Shown: positions 52,043 through 61,329 of the stretch, one piece after another
Position numbering within the stretch: position 1 is the stretch's first letter
Layout: every line of letters begins with the position of its first letter
Source of the DNA: JAWKWH01 sp963669285
GTDB taxonomy: Bacteria > Pseudomonadota > Alphaproteobacteria > Rhizobiales > Rhizobiaceae
NCBI GenBank assembly: GCA_963669285.2
Contig: CAXXSI010000022.1
Coordinates: forward strand, 682,001 to 746,000
Direction: 5' to 3'
Length of the DNA: 64,000 nucleotides
The notes under the pieces: model-generated
What the model saw: the letters and a program-made list of their open reading frames with translations, nothing else
Told to the model about the DNA's origin: nothing
The model's database searches: none
Made by a program: the position numbers and the translations under genes

Positions 52043-53407
52043 ATGAATCTCGTCAATTGTAAAAAAGCGCTCACTGCAAACGGGTGGGAAAGCGATCTTG
52101 AGATTGGCATCGGTGATGATGGGCGAATTGGCCATGTGGGCCCGGCGGGTGCCGCCGGTGGGACGTCGGTCGACCTTCTGCTCCCGGCCCCTGTCAATCT
52201 GCACAGCCACACCTTTCAACGGGCAATGGCCGGTTTGACGGAGATGCGCGGGCCGTCCTCGTCGGATAGTTTCTGGACATGGCGGCAGTTGATGTACCGT
52301 TTTTTGGACCGACTAACCCCCGATCACATCGAGGCAATCGCCGCGTTGGCGTTCGCGGAGATGCTGGAGGCGGGTTTTGCCAGTGTTGCCGAGTTTCACT
52401 ATGTTCATCATTCCGCGGGCGGAAACCCGTATTCCAAGCTCTCGGAACTGTCGGATCGCATTGTTTCGGCGGCCGAAACGACTGGTATCGGCCTGACATT
52501 GCTTCCGGTGTTTTACGAATTTGGTGGTTGCGACCGGCGATCGCTGCAGGGCGGGCAACTGCGCTTCAAGAACGATGTCGATCGTTATCAACAGCTACAC
52601 GAAGCGGCGTCCGCGACAGTCGCGGGTTCGCATGCCGACTTCAACATCGGTATCGCACCTCATTCGTTGCGCGCCGCAGATCCCGGAGGGCTGACGCAAT
52701 TGCTCACCCTTCGCGGTGATGGACCCGTGCACATACATATCGCCGAGCAGGTCGCCGAAGTCGACGAGATCGTTGCGCACTGGGGCGCCAGACCCGTTCA
52801 ATGGCTGCTCGACAACCATGAGGTCGGCGAGGACTGGTGCCTGATCCATTGCACGCAGATGACCGATGCCGAAACGACGGCGCTAGCAAAATCCGGTGCC
52901 GTGGCCGGATTGTGTCCGATCACCGAATCGAGCCTTGGCGACGGTATATTCGACGGTGTCGAGTATTTCGCCGCCGGCGGTAAAGCCGGAGTTGGCTCGG
53001 ATTCGAACATCCACATTTCGCTGTTTGAGGAATTGAAGACGCTGGAGTACTCCCAGAGGCTGCGCGACCGCTCGCGGGCCGCGCTGGCGACGGAGAACCG
53101 TTCGACCGGCCGGGTGTTGTTCGACAAAGCGGCTGCCGGCGGCGCCCAGGCCGCAAAGCGGCATTGTGGTGTCATCGAAGAGGGCATGCTGGCGGATTTG
53201 ATCGGCCTTTCAACAGACAATCACTGGATTGGGCATCTGGTAGATGATGCGATCTTGGATGGGCTGATATTCGGCGGCTTTGGTCAGCAGTGCGTCAGCG
53301 ATGTGTGGTCGGCAGGAAGGCATGTCGTCAGGGACGGGCGGCACGCGCAAAAGGCGGACATTGTGAAAGCCTATCGCAATGTCATGCGGGAGATCGAATC
53401 GAGCTAA
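52043..53407 (+). CDS. hutF: formimidoylglutamate deiminase
   Basis: A 454-residue amidohydrolase of the AtzF/HutF group that deiminates N-formimidoyl-L-glutamate to N-formyl-L-glutamate, feeding hutG. The metal motif is APVNLHSHTFQRAMAGLTEM, followed by AEFHYVHHSAGGNPYS, VHIHIAEQVAEVDEI and GSDSNIHISLFEELKTLEYS. It is divergent from hutI and overlaps hutC by one base (TAATG). Confidence 0.96.
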   Translation: MNLVNCKKALTANGWESDLEIGIGDDGRIGHVGPAGAAGGTSVDLLLPAPVNLHSHTFQRAMAGLTEMRGPSSSDSFWTWRQLMYRFLDRLTPDHIEAIAALAFAEMLEAGFASVAEFHYVHHSAGGNPYSKLSELSDRIVSAAETTGIGLTLLPVFYEFGGCDRRSLQGGQLRFKNDVDRYQQLHEAASATVAGSHADFNIGIAPHSLRAADPGGLTQLLTLRGDGPVHIHIAEQVAEVDEIVAHWGARPVQWLLDNHEVGEDWCLIHCTQMTDAETTALAKSGAVAGLCPITESSLGDGIFDGVEYFAAGGKAGVGSDSNIHISLFEELKTLEYSQRLRDRSRAALATENRSTGRVLFDKAAAGGAQAAKRHCGVIEEGMLADLIGLSTDNHWIGHLVDDAILDGLIFGGFGQQCVSDVWSAGRHVVRDGRHAQKADIVKAYRNVMREIESS

Positions 53408-54108
53408 TGACCGTGATGCCCCGCCATTCCTGGAAATCCGTCCGCGAAGTGATCCACGGTAAGATACTCGACGCGACTTTCGGGCCGGGAGACAAATTGC
53501 CGAAGGATGAAGTATTCGCCGAGGAACTGGGATGTGCCCGTGCAACGGTGCAAAGGGCGATGCGCGACCTGGCTGACAGCGGCGTGGTGGAGCGTCGGCG
53601 CAAGGGTGGCACCCATGTGAGCAGCGCGCCGGTGACGCGGGCCACGCTGAATATTCCGATCACCCGGCACGAGATCGAGAAGAAGGGCAGCGTTTACAGC
53701 TACCAGCTGATCGGCCTTGAGGAGGCCGAAACGCCATATGCGGTTTCGGCCAATTTCGAACTTCCATCCGCGCTCATCATGTTGCGCGTCAAGGCTGTCC
53801 ACATGGCTGATGGGCGGCCTTATATCTACGAGGATCGCTGGGTTTCCACCCAGACAGTACCCGAGATATTGAATGTGGATCTTGCCGCGGAAAGCGCTAA
53901 TGAATGGCTGGTGCGCAACAAGCCCTATAATCGCTGCGATCTCCGATTTTATGCGCAGCGCGCCGGGGCGTATCACGCCAGGCTGTTTGAGTGCGATGAA
54001 AACGAAGCTCTGTTCGTTACCGAGCGGACAACCTGGCAAAACCGGGCACCGATCACATCGGTGAAGGCTGTCGCTGGGCCCGGCTATCAATTGATCACCC
54101 GGGCCTGA
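53407..54108 (+). CDS. hutC: GntR-family histidine utilisation repressor (HutC-like)
   Basis: A 233-residue regulator with an N-terminal winged helix (SWKSVREVIHGKILDATFGP, then LGCARATVQRAMRDLADSGV) and a C-terminal UTRA ligand domain (from about residue 90). HutC proteins repress hut genes and release DNA on binding urocanate. The start is the ATG of MTVMPRHSW overlapping the hutF stop; an ATG three codons on is possible. Position in the locus supports the name. Confidence 0.92.
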   Translation: MTVMPRHSWKSVREVIHGKILDATFGPGDKLPKDEVFAEELGCARATVQRAMRDLADSGVVERRRKGGTHVSSAPVTRATLNIPITRHEIEKKGSVYSYQLIGLEEAETPYAVSANFELPSALIMLRVKAVHMADGRPYIYEDRWVSTQTVPEILNVDLAAESANEWLVRNKPYNRCDLRFYAQRAGAYHARLFECDENEALFVTERTTWQNRAPITSVKAVAGPGYQLITRA

Positions 54109-54238
54109 ACTTTAATCCCTTCGCGATCATTCCGACCGGGATATCCGTCGAGCCGGGTGAGTTCCAATGCATCGCTTGCCTTGGTTCCATTTTCCGCATA
54201 ATTTTCTATTTTCACCGTAGCTCGTATGGAAAAAGCAG

Positions 54239-54250
54239 ATTATGCATAAT
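54239..54250. promoter_or_regulatory. 12-bp palindrome at the tungstate permease start codon
   Basis: ATTATGCATAAT is a perfect palindrome that includes the ATG of the first transporter gene. Its half, GCATAATTTT, is repeated directly 48 bases upstream (54196-54205). The arrangement resembles a repressor site, but no matching known operator can be named. Confidence 0.35.
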
Positions 54251-54949
54251 TTTGCAGAAGCGGTTGCCCAAGCTTTCAATCTGCTGATTACATTTGACTC
54301 CGACCTGATCGAGATTGTGGGGCTGTCCCTGTTGGTCAGCCTGACAGCGGTGACGGTTGCGGCGATGTTCGCATTGCCGTTTGGCGCTTTACTTGCCGTA
54401 GCCCGGTTTCCGGGTCGCGGCGCGCTGATCATTCTCATTTCGGCGCTGATGGGCCTGCCGCCAGTAGTCGTCGGGCTGGTCGTGTATCTGCTGTTGTCGG
54501 GAGCGGGTGCGCTCGGGCCGCTGCAATTGCTCTACACGCCGACCGCGATGATCATCGCGCAAACCCTGCTGGTCCTGCCGCTGATCGCCGCTTTGACCCG
54601 ACAGGCGATCGAGGAAGTCCACCTTGAATACAATGAGCAGCTGATGCTGTTCGGCCTTTCGCGTGGCCAAATGCTGGCAACGCTGTTGTGGGAGGCACGC
54701 TATGCGCTGATTACGGCGCTTCTGGCCGGATTCGGACGAGCCATCGCCGAGGTGGGAGCGGTCATCATTGTCGGCGGCAACATCAACCACGTTACCCGCG
54801 TCATGACCACGACGATTGCGCTGGAAACGTCGCGCGGCAACCTGGCGCTTGCGTTGGGCCTCGGCATCATTCTCGTGCTGACCGCCGTCTCAGTCAACGC
54901 GCTGGTGTTGTCGCTTCGATCGACGGCGGAACGGAGCGGATATGGTTGA
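54242..54949 (+). CDS. tupB: tungstate-type ABC transporter permease
   Basis: A 235-residue permease with five to six helices and the EAA-like loop YNEQLMLFGLSRGQMLATLL, followed by AEVGAVIIVGGNINHVTRVM, typical of TupB/WtpB permeases. It moves tungstate (or possibly molybdate) delivered by the binding protein. It overlaps the ATPase gene by eight bases. The ATG lies within a palindrome. The gene order is B-C-A rather than the more usual A-B-C. Confidence 0.9.
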   Translation: MHNFAEAVAQAFNLLITFDSDLIEIVGLSLLVSLTAVTVAAMFALPFGALLAVARFPGRGALIILISALMGLPPVVVGLVVYLLLSGAGALGPLQLLYTPTAMIIAQTLLVLPLIAALTRQAIEEVHLEYNEQLMLFGLSRGQMLATLLWEARYALITALLAGFGRAIAEVGAVIIVGGNINHVTRVMTTTIALETSRGNLALALGLGIILVLTAVSVNALVLSLRSTAERSGYG

Positions 54950-55709
54950 GACCGTGTCATCCGTGGAAACGGGCAAGTCCGCAGGCGAAACATTTCACGT
55001 TCGGCCCGTCACCGGAAACGGATTGTATTTCAGCCGCGGCGGCCGGGTGTTGCTCGATGTCGAAGAAATTTCGTTCCGGGACGGCTGTCTGACCGCAATT
55101 GTCGGTCCCAACGGTGCGGGCAAGTCGCTGCTTTTGAGAATACTGGCGGGAATACTGGAACCGGAGCGGGGCCGGGTTGATTGGTCTGGACGATCGCCGC
55201 ACCGGGCCGGCTATCGCAAATTGTCGCTGGTGCTGCAGACGCCGGTACTGCTGCGGCGCAGCGCAATGGACAATATCGCCTTTGCGCTCAGGGCAGGTGG
55301 GATTGAGCACAACAAAGCGTTCCGGCTGGCTGACGTCGCGATAGCGGAAGCAGGCTTGAAGCATCTGGCCGACACGCCGGCGCGGCTACTTTCCGGTGGT
55401 GAGAAACAGCGTCTCGCCCTGGCGCGGGCGCTGGCAATCGAGCCCGAAATTCTGTTGCTGGACGAGCCGGTTGCGAACCTCGATCCGTCCTCTGCATTGG
55501 CGATCGAAACAATGACCGCGATGGCTCGCACCCGAGGTATGACGGTGGTGTTGGTTACGCATGATCTGGCGCAGGCGCGGCGGCTTGCCGATGATGTCGT
55601 CTTCATGCACCGCGGAAAAATCGTCGAGCGCGGCGAGGCTTCCGCATTCTTCGCAAAGCCACAAACCGAAGCGGCAACTGCATTCATGAAGGGCGAAATT
55701 CTGGTGTAA
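54942..55709 (+). CDS. tupC: tungstate-type ABC transporter ATP-binding protein
   Basis: A 255-residue ABC ATPase: Walker A GPNGAGKS, Q-loop LVLQTPVLLRRSAMDN, signature LLSGGEKQRLALARAL, Walker B ILLLDEPVANLDP, and the H-loop VTHDLAQARR. It overlaps tupB and lies 30 bases before tupA. An N-terminal stretch of about 35 residues precedes the domain; a start further in is possible. Confidence 0.9.
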   Translation: MVETVSSVETGKSAGETFHVRPVTGNGLYFSRGGRVLLDVEEISFRDGCLTAIVGPNGAGKSLLLRILAGILEPERGRVDWSGRSPHRAGYRKLSLVLQTPVLLRRSAMDNIAFALRAGGIEHNKAFRLADVAIAEAGLKHLADTPARLLSGGEKQRLALARALAIEPEILLLDEPVANLDPSSALAIETMTAMARTRGMTVVLVTHDLAQARRLADDVVFMHRGKIVERGEASAFFAKPQTEAATAFMKGEILV

Positions 55710-55739
55710 TGGGCTGATTCAGGGGAAATGGAGAACACT

Positions 55740-56561
55740 ATGAAAAGTTTGACTTTTTTGGTTATGGTGGCAGCAGTGTCGTTGTCGGCGCCAAACGTCA
55801 TGGCGCAGGATTTCATCACCGTTCAATCAACGACTTCGACACAGAATTCAGGGCTCTATGGCCACCTGTTGCCAATCTTCGAAAAGGCGACAGGCATCGA
55901 AGTGCGCGTCGTCGCCGTCGGCACGGGGCAGGCGATCAGAAATGCTGAACTGTGCAATGGCGATGTGCTGCTCGTGCACGCAAAAGCGGCGGAAGAAAAG
56001 TTCGTCGCAGACGGTTTTGGCGGGCCGCGCGAGAATCTGATGTACAATGATTTTGTCATCGTTGGACCGGCCACCGACCCGGCCGGCGTGGCGGGATCGG
56101 GCGATGCGCCTGAAGCGCTTGCAAGAATCGCCAACACGAACTCGCTGTTTGCATCGCGGGGCGATGATTCAGGAACACACAAAAAGGAAATGCAGCTTTG
56201 GACGGCTGCCGGTGTCGACCCGGTTCCGGCGAGCGGCGACTGGTACCGAGAGATGGGATCCGGCATGGGTGCGACGCTCAATGCCGGCGTCGGTATGGGT
56301 GCGTATGTTCTGGCTGATCGTGCATCCTGGCTTGCCTTCGGCAACAAGGGCGATTTTGCTGTTGCGGTTGAAGGCGATGAGAGGCTGTTCAATCAGTATG
56401 GCGTCATTCCGGTATCGCCGGATAAGTGTCCGAACGTGAAGACCGAACCCGGGCAAGCCTTTATCGACTGGCTGGTTTCCGCTGAAGGGCAGGGGGCGAT
56501 CGCGGAATTCAAGGTTGACGGCAAGCAATTGTTCTTCCCGAACGCAAATTCGGAGGGCTGA
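55740..56561 (+). CDS. tupA: tungstate-binding periplasmic protein
   Basis: A 273-residue periplasmic protein with a signal peptide (MKSLTFLVMVAAVSLSAPNV, cut after MAQ-like site) and the TupA ligand motifs VQSTTSTQNSGLYGHLLPIF and FASRGDDSGTHKKEMQLW, whose Ser/Thr and Arg contact the oxyanion. ATG follows GGAG by six bases. It closes the B-C-A operon. The 150 bases from here to purL contain nothing recognisable. Confidence 0.92.
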   Translation: MKSLTFLVMVAAVSLSAPNVMAQDFITVQSTTSTQNSGLYGHLLPIFEKATGIEVRVVAVGTGQAIRNAELCNGDVLLVHAKAAEEKFVADGFGGPRENLMYNDFVIVGPATDPAGVAGSGDAPEALARIANTNSLFASRGDDSGTHKKEMQLWTAAGVDPVPASGDWYREMGSGMGATLNAGVGMGAYVLADRASWLAFGNKGDFAVAVEGDERLFNQYGVIPVSPDKCPNVKTEPGQAFIDWLVSAEGQGAIAEFKVDGKQLFFPNANSEG

Positions 56562-56712
56562 AACCGGCAATTGTCGAGTAATCGGGACAGGAATGAACAT
56601 GAGATCGGACCGATCGAGCAAATCCCGGTGAATTTTCACTTTTCGTACTCGCATGCGCGGCTGGCTTCCTCTAAGAGACGGGCACGCCTGATGCTGCAAA
56701 TTGCGCGATTCC

Positions 56713-58926
56713 ATGACAATTCCCAATGATATCCCAATCACGCCCGAACTCATCGCCGCCCACGGGCTGAAACCCGACGAATATGAACGCATTCTCGAAT
56801 TGATCGGCCGTGAGCCGAGTTTCACCGAACTCGGCATATTTTCGGCGATGTGGAACGAGCATTGTTCCTACAAATCATCGAAGAAATGGCTGCGCACGCT
56901 GCCGACCGACGGGCCGCAGGTCATCCAGGGACCGGGCGAAAATGCCGGTGTTGTCGATATCGGTGATGGCGATTGTGTTGTCTTCAAGATGGAGAGCCAC
57001 AACCACCCGTCCTACATCGAGCCATACCAGGGCGCCGCAACTGGCGTCGGCGGCATATTGCGCGATGTGTTCACCATGGGCGCGCGCCCGATCGCGGCGA
57101 TGAACGCGCTGCGCTTCGGTGAACCCGGCCATCCCAAGACACGACATCTGGTCGCTGGCGTTGTCGCTGGTGTCGGTGGTTATGGCAACGCCTTCGGCGT
57201 GCCTACTGTCGGTGGCGAGGTCGAGTTCGACGCCCGCTACAACGGCAATTGTCTGGTCAATGCGTTCGCCGCCGGATTGGCCAAATCCGATGCGATCTTC
57301 TATTCGAAGGCCGAAGGCGTCGGCCTGCCGGTGGTCTATCTCGGGGCCAAGACGGGGCGCGACGGAGTGGGCGGCGCGACCATGGCGTCGGCCGAATTCG
57401 ACGAGGACATCGACGAAAAACGTCCGACCGTGCAGGTCGGTGATCCGTTTACCGAGAAATGCCTGCTGGAAGCGAGCCTTGAACTGATGGCGTCCGGCGC
57501 CGTTATCGCCATCCAGGATATGGGCGCGGCAGGGCTGACCTGCTCGGCAGTTGAAATGGGTGCGAAGGGCGACCTCGGTGTCGAACTCGATTTGGACAAA
57601 GTGCCGGTGCGCGAGGAGCGGATGAGCGCCTATGAGATGATGCTTTCGGAGAGCCAGGAACGCATGCTGATGGTGCTGCGTCCCGAAAAGGAAGCCGAAG
57701 CGGAAGCGATTTTCCGCAAGTGGGGGCTTGATTTCGCCATTGTCGGCAAGACCACCGATGACAAACGTTTTCGCGTGATGCATCAGGGCGAGCAGGTCGC
57801 TAACCTGCCGATCCGGGAACTGGGCGATGAGGCACCGGAATATGACAGGCCGTGGGTTGCGCCTGAAGTTCGCGAGCCGATCGACGTGGCGTCGCTGCCT
57901 CCCGTCGATATTGCGGATTCGCTGTTGAAGCTTCTCGGATCGGCCAACGGATGCAGCCGGCGCTGGGTGTGGGAGCAATACGACACTTTGATCCAGGGTA
58001 ATTCGCTGCAAATTCCGGGCGGCGATGGCGGTGTGGTTCGAGTGGAGGGGCATGATACCAAGGCGCTTGCCTTTTCGTCCGACGTGACGCCACACTATGT
58101 GGAGGCCGATGCGTTCGAAGGCGGCAAACAGGCGGTGGCGGAGTGCTGGCGCAATATCACTGCTACCGGCGCCAAGCCCTTGGCAGCGACCGACAATCTT
58201 AATTTCGGCAATCCCGAGCGGCCCGAAATCATGGGTCAGTTTGTCCGCGCGATCGAAGGCATCGGCGAGGCCTGCCGGGTGCTCGATTTTCCCATCGTTT
58301 CGGGCAATGTATCGCTCTATAACGAGACCAATGGCGAGGCGATCTTGCCGACCCCGACGATTGCCGGCGTGGGGCTGATTGCCGATTGGTCAAACATGGC
58401 GCGTGCCGGATTTGCCGCCGACAACGAGGCTGTCCTGCTCGTCGGCGCGCCGAAGTCCTGGGGCACACATCTTGGATCGTCGGCCTTTTTGAGTGAGATC
58501 CACAGCCGAACGGATGGCCCGCCGCCGCCGGTCAATCTGGATCATGAACGCCGTGTGGGCGATTTTGTGCGAAACCTCATCGATGATGGAGTGGCGACCG
58601 CGGTGCATGATTGTTCGCTGGGTGGTCTTGCGGTGACACTTGCCGAAATGGCCATTGCCGGCGGCATCGGGGCAAGTATCGACGAGCCGGAGAGCAAAAA
58701 TTCCATCGCTTCCTTTTTCGGAGAAGATCAGGGCAGGTACGTGCTGACCGTACCGGATGACAAGCTGGGGGCAGTGCGCGATCTGGCAAAAGACCGGGGT
58801 GTCAGCGTTCAACGAATTGGGACAACCGGTGGCAGTGAATTGAAACTGGGTGAGGCGCGTGCCATATCAGTAGATGATTTGAAAACGGCGCACGAATCGT
58901 GGTTTCCGCACTATATGGATGGCTGA
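56713..58926 (+). CDS. purL: phosphoribosylformylglycinamidine synthase subunit PurL
   Basis: A 737-residue PurL, the large subunit of the three-part FGAM synthase that works with PurS and PurQ in purine synthesis. Family segments include ELGIFSAMWNEHCSYKSSKK, FKMESHNHPSYIEPYQGAAT, and AIQDMGAAGLTCSAVEM. Length is normal for the small-type PurL. The inner ATG (MTIPNDIPITPE) is preferred over an upstream TTG. purS and purQ are not in the window. bolA follows after 30 bases. Confidence 0.96.
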   Translation: MTIPNDIPITPELIAAHGLKPDEYERILELIGREPSFTELGIFSAMWNEHCSYKSSKKWLRTLPTDGPQVIQGPGENAGVVDIGDGDCVVFKMESHNHPSYIEPYQGAATGVGGILRDVFTMGARPIAAMNALRFGEPGHPKTRHLVAGVVAGVGGYGNAFGVPTVGGEVEFDARYNGNCLVNAFAAGLAKSDAIFYSKAEGVGLPVVYLGAKTGRDGVGGATMASAEFDEDIDEKRPTVQVGDPFTEKCLLEASLELMASGAVIAIQDMGAAGLTCSAVEMGAKGDLGVELDLDKVPVREERMSAYEMMLSESQERMLMVLRPEKEAEAEAIFRKWGLDFAIVGKTTDDKRFRVMHQGEQVANLPIRELGDEAPEYDRPWVAPEVREPIDVASLPPVDIADSLLKLLGSANGCSRRWVWEQYDTLIQGNSLQIPGGDGGVVRVEGHDTKALAFSSDVTPHYVEADAFEGGKQAVAECWRNITATGAKPLAATDNLNFGNPERPEIMGQFVRAIEGIGEACRVLDFPIVSGNVSLYNETNGEAILPTPTIAGVGLIADWSNMARAGFAADNEAVLLVGAPKSWGTHLGSSAFLSEIHSRTDGPPPPVNLDHERRVGDFVRNLIDDGVATAVHDCSLGGLAVTLAEMAIAGGIGASIDEPESKNSIASFFGEDQGRYVLTVPDDKLGAVRDLAKDRGVSVQRIGTTGGSELKLGEARAISVDDLKTAHESWFPHYMDG

Positions 58927-58956
58927 GAAGCACGATTTGCTGGAAGGAATTGTCTG

Positions 58957-59190
58957 ATGCCGATGAACGCGCACGACATCGAAAAGATGATCAAGCAAGC
59001 TATTCCCGATGCCGTCGTAACGATCCGCGACCTTGCCGGCGATGGCGACCACTATGCCGCCGAGGTCGTGGCCGAGAGTTTCCGCGGCAAGTCGCGCGTC
59101 CAGCAGCATCAGATGGTGTATGACGCGCTGAAGGGCAATATGGGTGGCGTGCTTCACGCCCTGGCACTACAGACCAGCGTGCCTGATTAG
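58957..59190 (+). CDS. bolA: BolA family protein
   Basis: A 77-residue BolA/IbaG-like protein: MPMNAHDIEKMIKQAIPDAV, GDHYAAEVVAESFRGKSRVQ, and HQMVYDALKGNMGGVLHALAL. BolA proteins bind [2Fe-2S] clusters with monothiol glutaredoxins. In many Rhizobiales purL-bolA is followed by grxD; here it is not. The TAG stop is the first part of a 13-base palindrome TAGAGCTGCTCTA. Confidence 0.94.
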   Translation: MPMNAHDIEKMIKQAIPDAVVTIRDLAGDGDHYAAEVVAESFRGKSRVQQHQMVYDALKGNMGGVLHALALQTSVPD

Positions 59191-59287
59191 AGCTGCTCTA
59201 GATCTTCAGGTCCGATCGCACATCCAGTAGGCGTCGCGTACAGGCTGCAGCGCCCACGGAATGGTTGGGTATGATCGGTTTTTCGCG

Positions 59288-59953
59288 TCAAAATGCTGCG
59301 AGCGTGTGCTTCAAACCGTTTTCGATGTGAACCTGGAGGATATTGGCCGCGCTCTCTGCGTCGCGGGCCAACGCTGCCTCGAACATCGCCCGGTGCTCAT
59401 CGGCGGCTTCCTGTCCGCGATAGGTCAAAACCAGCATCTGGTATCTGAGGTATTTGTCATAGAGGATCGAATGCAGCGACAGGAGATTGGCGGAGCCGCA
59501 GGCCTCGATGATGGCCTGGTGAAATTCCCAGTCGTAGCGCTTCCAATCCTCTTTCTGCGACGTGTCGCCCGACAACATCCGCTGTTCCATCAAATGCAAT
59601 TTGTGATGGGCGGCGACAAGATTGCCTTCCCAATCGGTATCGCCATTTTGGATCGACAGCCGGGCAGCGTGGCACTCGAGCAGGATTCTGAGGTTCGAAA
59701 TCTCGATCAAATCCTCGCGCGAAACCGGCGTGACGAAAAATCCACGCTGTTCTTCGGCAGAGACGAATCCTTCGCTTGAAAGTCGGCTGAGCGTTTCGCG
59801 CAAGGTCGACATGCTGGCTGAATAGCGCGTTCGCAGCGCATCGAGTTTCAGCTTCGATGCGGGCGCGAGGTCACCGAATATGATATCCCGCTTGATGCGC
59901 TGATAAGTCGATGAACCAACAGTATTGCTTGACTTGCTCGCCGATTCGGTCAT
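59288..59953 (-). CDS. GntR family regulator (FCD domain)
   Basis: A 221-residue regulator. The winged helix spans about residues 15-75 (STYQRIKRDIIFGDLAPASK, then RYSASMSTLRETLSRLSSEG), followed by an FCD ligand domain with EISNLRILLECHAARLSI, DWEFHQAIIEACGS, and DEHRAMFEAALARD, including His residues that can hold a metal. It is divergent from a Gfo/Idh/MocA dehydrogenase and a TRAP transporter and probably controls them in response to a carboxylate or sugar acid. Confidence 0.92.
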   Translation of the reverse strand: MTESASKSSNTVGSSTYQRIKRDIIFGDLAPASKLKLDALRTRYSASMSTLRETLSRLSSEGFVSAEEQRGFFVTPVSREDLIEISNLRILLECHAARLSIQNGDTDWEGNLVAAHHKLHLMEQRMLSGDTSQKEDWKRYDWEFHQAIIEACGSANLLSLHSILYDKYLRYQMLVLTYRGQEAADEHRAMFEAALARDAESAANILQVHIENGLKHTLAAF

Positions 59954-60033
59954 CTGATTTTCCTGTTTTCGCCATCGAATTTAGTCAAGTACAGGATCAA
60001 CCTCAAGATACGTTTTTATCGGAGTAGAGTAAA

Positions 60034-60049
60034 AATATCTGATGATATT
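60034..60049. promoter_or_regulatory. inverted repeat, probable operator of the GntR/FCD regulator
   Basis: AATATC and GATATT form a perfect inverted repeat around TGAT, in the divergent region between the GntR gene and the Gfo/Idh gene. The ten bases AATATCTGAT occur again, in reverse complement, at 61235-61244 upstream of the TRAP binding-protein gene. Two copies in the same locus suggest a shared operator. Confidence 0.5.
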
Positions 60050-60122
60050 GATAATTTCTGGTGAAGCGTTTACCGTGCAGATCACTCTTCCCGTTTAGCT
60101 TGGTGCTGAAGGAGCACTGTTC

Positions 60123-61217
60123 ATGCCAGATGACATACGCATCGCCGTGGTTGGCTTCGGACTTGTTGGCAAACGCCATGCCGAAGCCATCCGGCGTCTG
60201 CCAGACTTGACGTTGGCGGCAATTGTAGAACCGGACACCGGCTCGCGGCAGTTGGCAGCCGAGTTGGGAGCGCCCTGTTTTGCCACGCTGAGCGAGATGT
60301 TCGATGCGACGACGGCGGACGGGATTATCCTGGCGACACCCACACCCTTGCATGTCGAACAAGGGCTTGAGTGCATTGCACACAAATTCCCCCTGCTGAT
60401 CGAAAAGCCGATCGCGCTGACTTCCATGGAGGCGCTGGCGCTCGTGCGGGCTGCGGACGAGGCCGATGTGCCTCTTCTGGTCGGTCACCATCGTCGTCAC
60501 AATGCCATGGTGCGGGCCGCGAAGTCGGCGATCTTGCGTGGCGATATCGGTGAACTGCGCGCCGTTCAGACCACCTGCTGGTTTTACAAACCGGATCACT
60601 ATTTCGATGTTGCGCCTTGGCGCAAGCGCAAGGGCGCCGGGCCGATCTCCGTCAACCTCGTGCACGACATCGACCTGCTTCGCCATTTTTGTGGCGAGGT
60701 CATCCGGGTTCAGGCGCAGGCCGTCCCGTCAACCCGCGGATACGAGAACGAAGAGCTTGCCGCGGCAATCCTGACTTTCCAGTCGGGGGCGGTGGCAACC
60801 ATCTCGGTATCGGACACGGTTGCTTCTCCCTGGAGTTGGGAACTGACGGCACGAGAAAATCCTGCCTATCCGGCTACCAATCAGAGTTGCTATCTGATCG
60901 GCGGCTCTCGCGGATCGTTGTCAATTCCGGATTTGCGTGTCTGGAACCACGAGGGCGAACCGGATTGGTGGTCACCCATTTCGGCTAAAACCCTTGTCGC
61001 CGAAGCCGGCGATCCACTGTCGATCCAGGCAACCCACTTCGCCAACGTGATTCGAGGACAAGAGACGCCGGTTGTTTCCGGCCTTGAGGGATCGCGATCG
61101 CTTCAGGTGGTTGAAGCAGTACAGCATGCAATCGAAACCGGAAATGTAATTGATATCAATCCTTTGACGGAAAGCGATTACTCAAGTCTCGAGCGCGATC
61201 AAGCGGTTGGTTTGTAA
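60123..61217 (+). CDS. Gfo/Idh/MocA family oxidoreductase
   Basis: A 364-residue NAD(P)-dependent dehydrogenase with an N-terminal Rossmann motif AVVGFGLVGKRHAEAI, the EKPIAL cofactor/catalytic segment, and a C-terminal barrel containing NLVHDIDLLRHFCGE. Family members oxidise sugars, inositols and related alcohols. It lies downstream of the GntR regulator and just ahead of a TRAP transporter, so it probably acts on the transported compound. Substrate unknown. Confidence 0.92.
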   Translation: MPDDIRIAVVGFGLVGKRHAEAIRRLPDLTLAAIVEPDTGSRQLAAELGAPCFATLSEMFDATTADGIILATPTPLHVEQGLECIAHKFPLLIEKPIALTSMEALALVRAADEADVPLLVGHHRRHNAMVRAAKSAILRGDIGELRAVQTTCWFYKPDHYFDVAPWRKRKGAGPISVNLVHDIDLLRHFCGEVIRVQAQAVPSTRGYENEELAAAILTFQSGAVATISVSDTVASPWSWELTARENPAYPATNQSCYLIGGSRGSLSIPDLRVWNHEGEPDWWSPISAKTLVAEAGDPLSIQATHFANVIRGQETPVVSGLEGSRSLQVVEAVQHAIETGNVIDINPLTESDYSSLERDQAVGL

Positions 61218-61234
61218 CCGACGGAATCAAAATT

Positions 61235-61244
61235 ATCAGATATT
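61235..61244. promoter_or_regulatory. second AATATCTGAT half-site upstream of the TRAP binding-protein gene
   Basis: ATCAGATATT is the exact reverse complement of the first ten bases of the inverted repeat at 60034-60049. It lies about 85 bases upstream of the start of the TRAP binding-protein gene, in an AT-rich gap, where an operator or promoter would be expected. Confidence 0.4.
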
Positions 61245-61329
61245 TTCTAAAACATCTTGCAAAATAAATAAAATCAGGCGATCATTCTCCAGACCTCATC
61301 TCGATGGTCCCAACCCAGGGAGGAATGGA

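Noticed and set aside
56875..58095. Minus-strand 406-codon frame
   Set aside because: Antisense to purL, whose assignment is secure.
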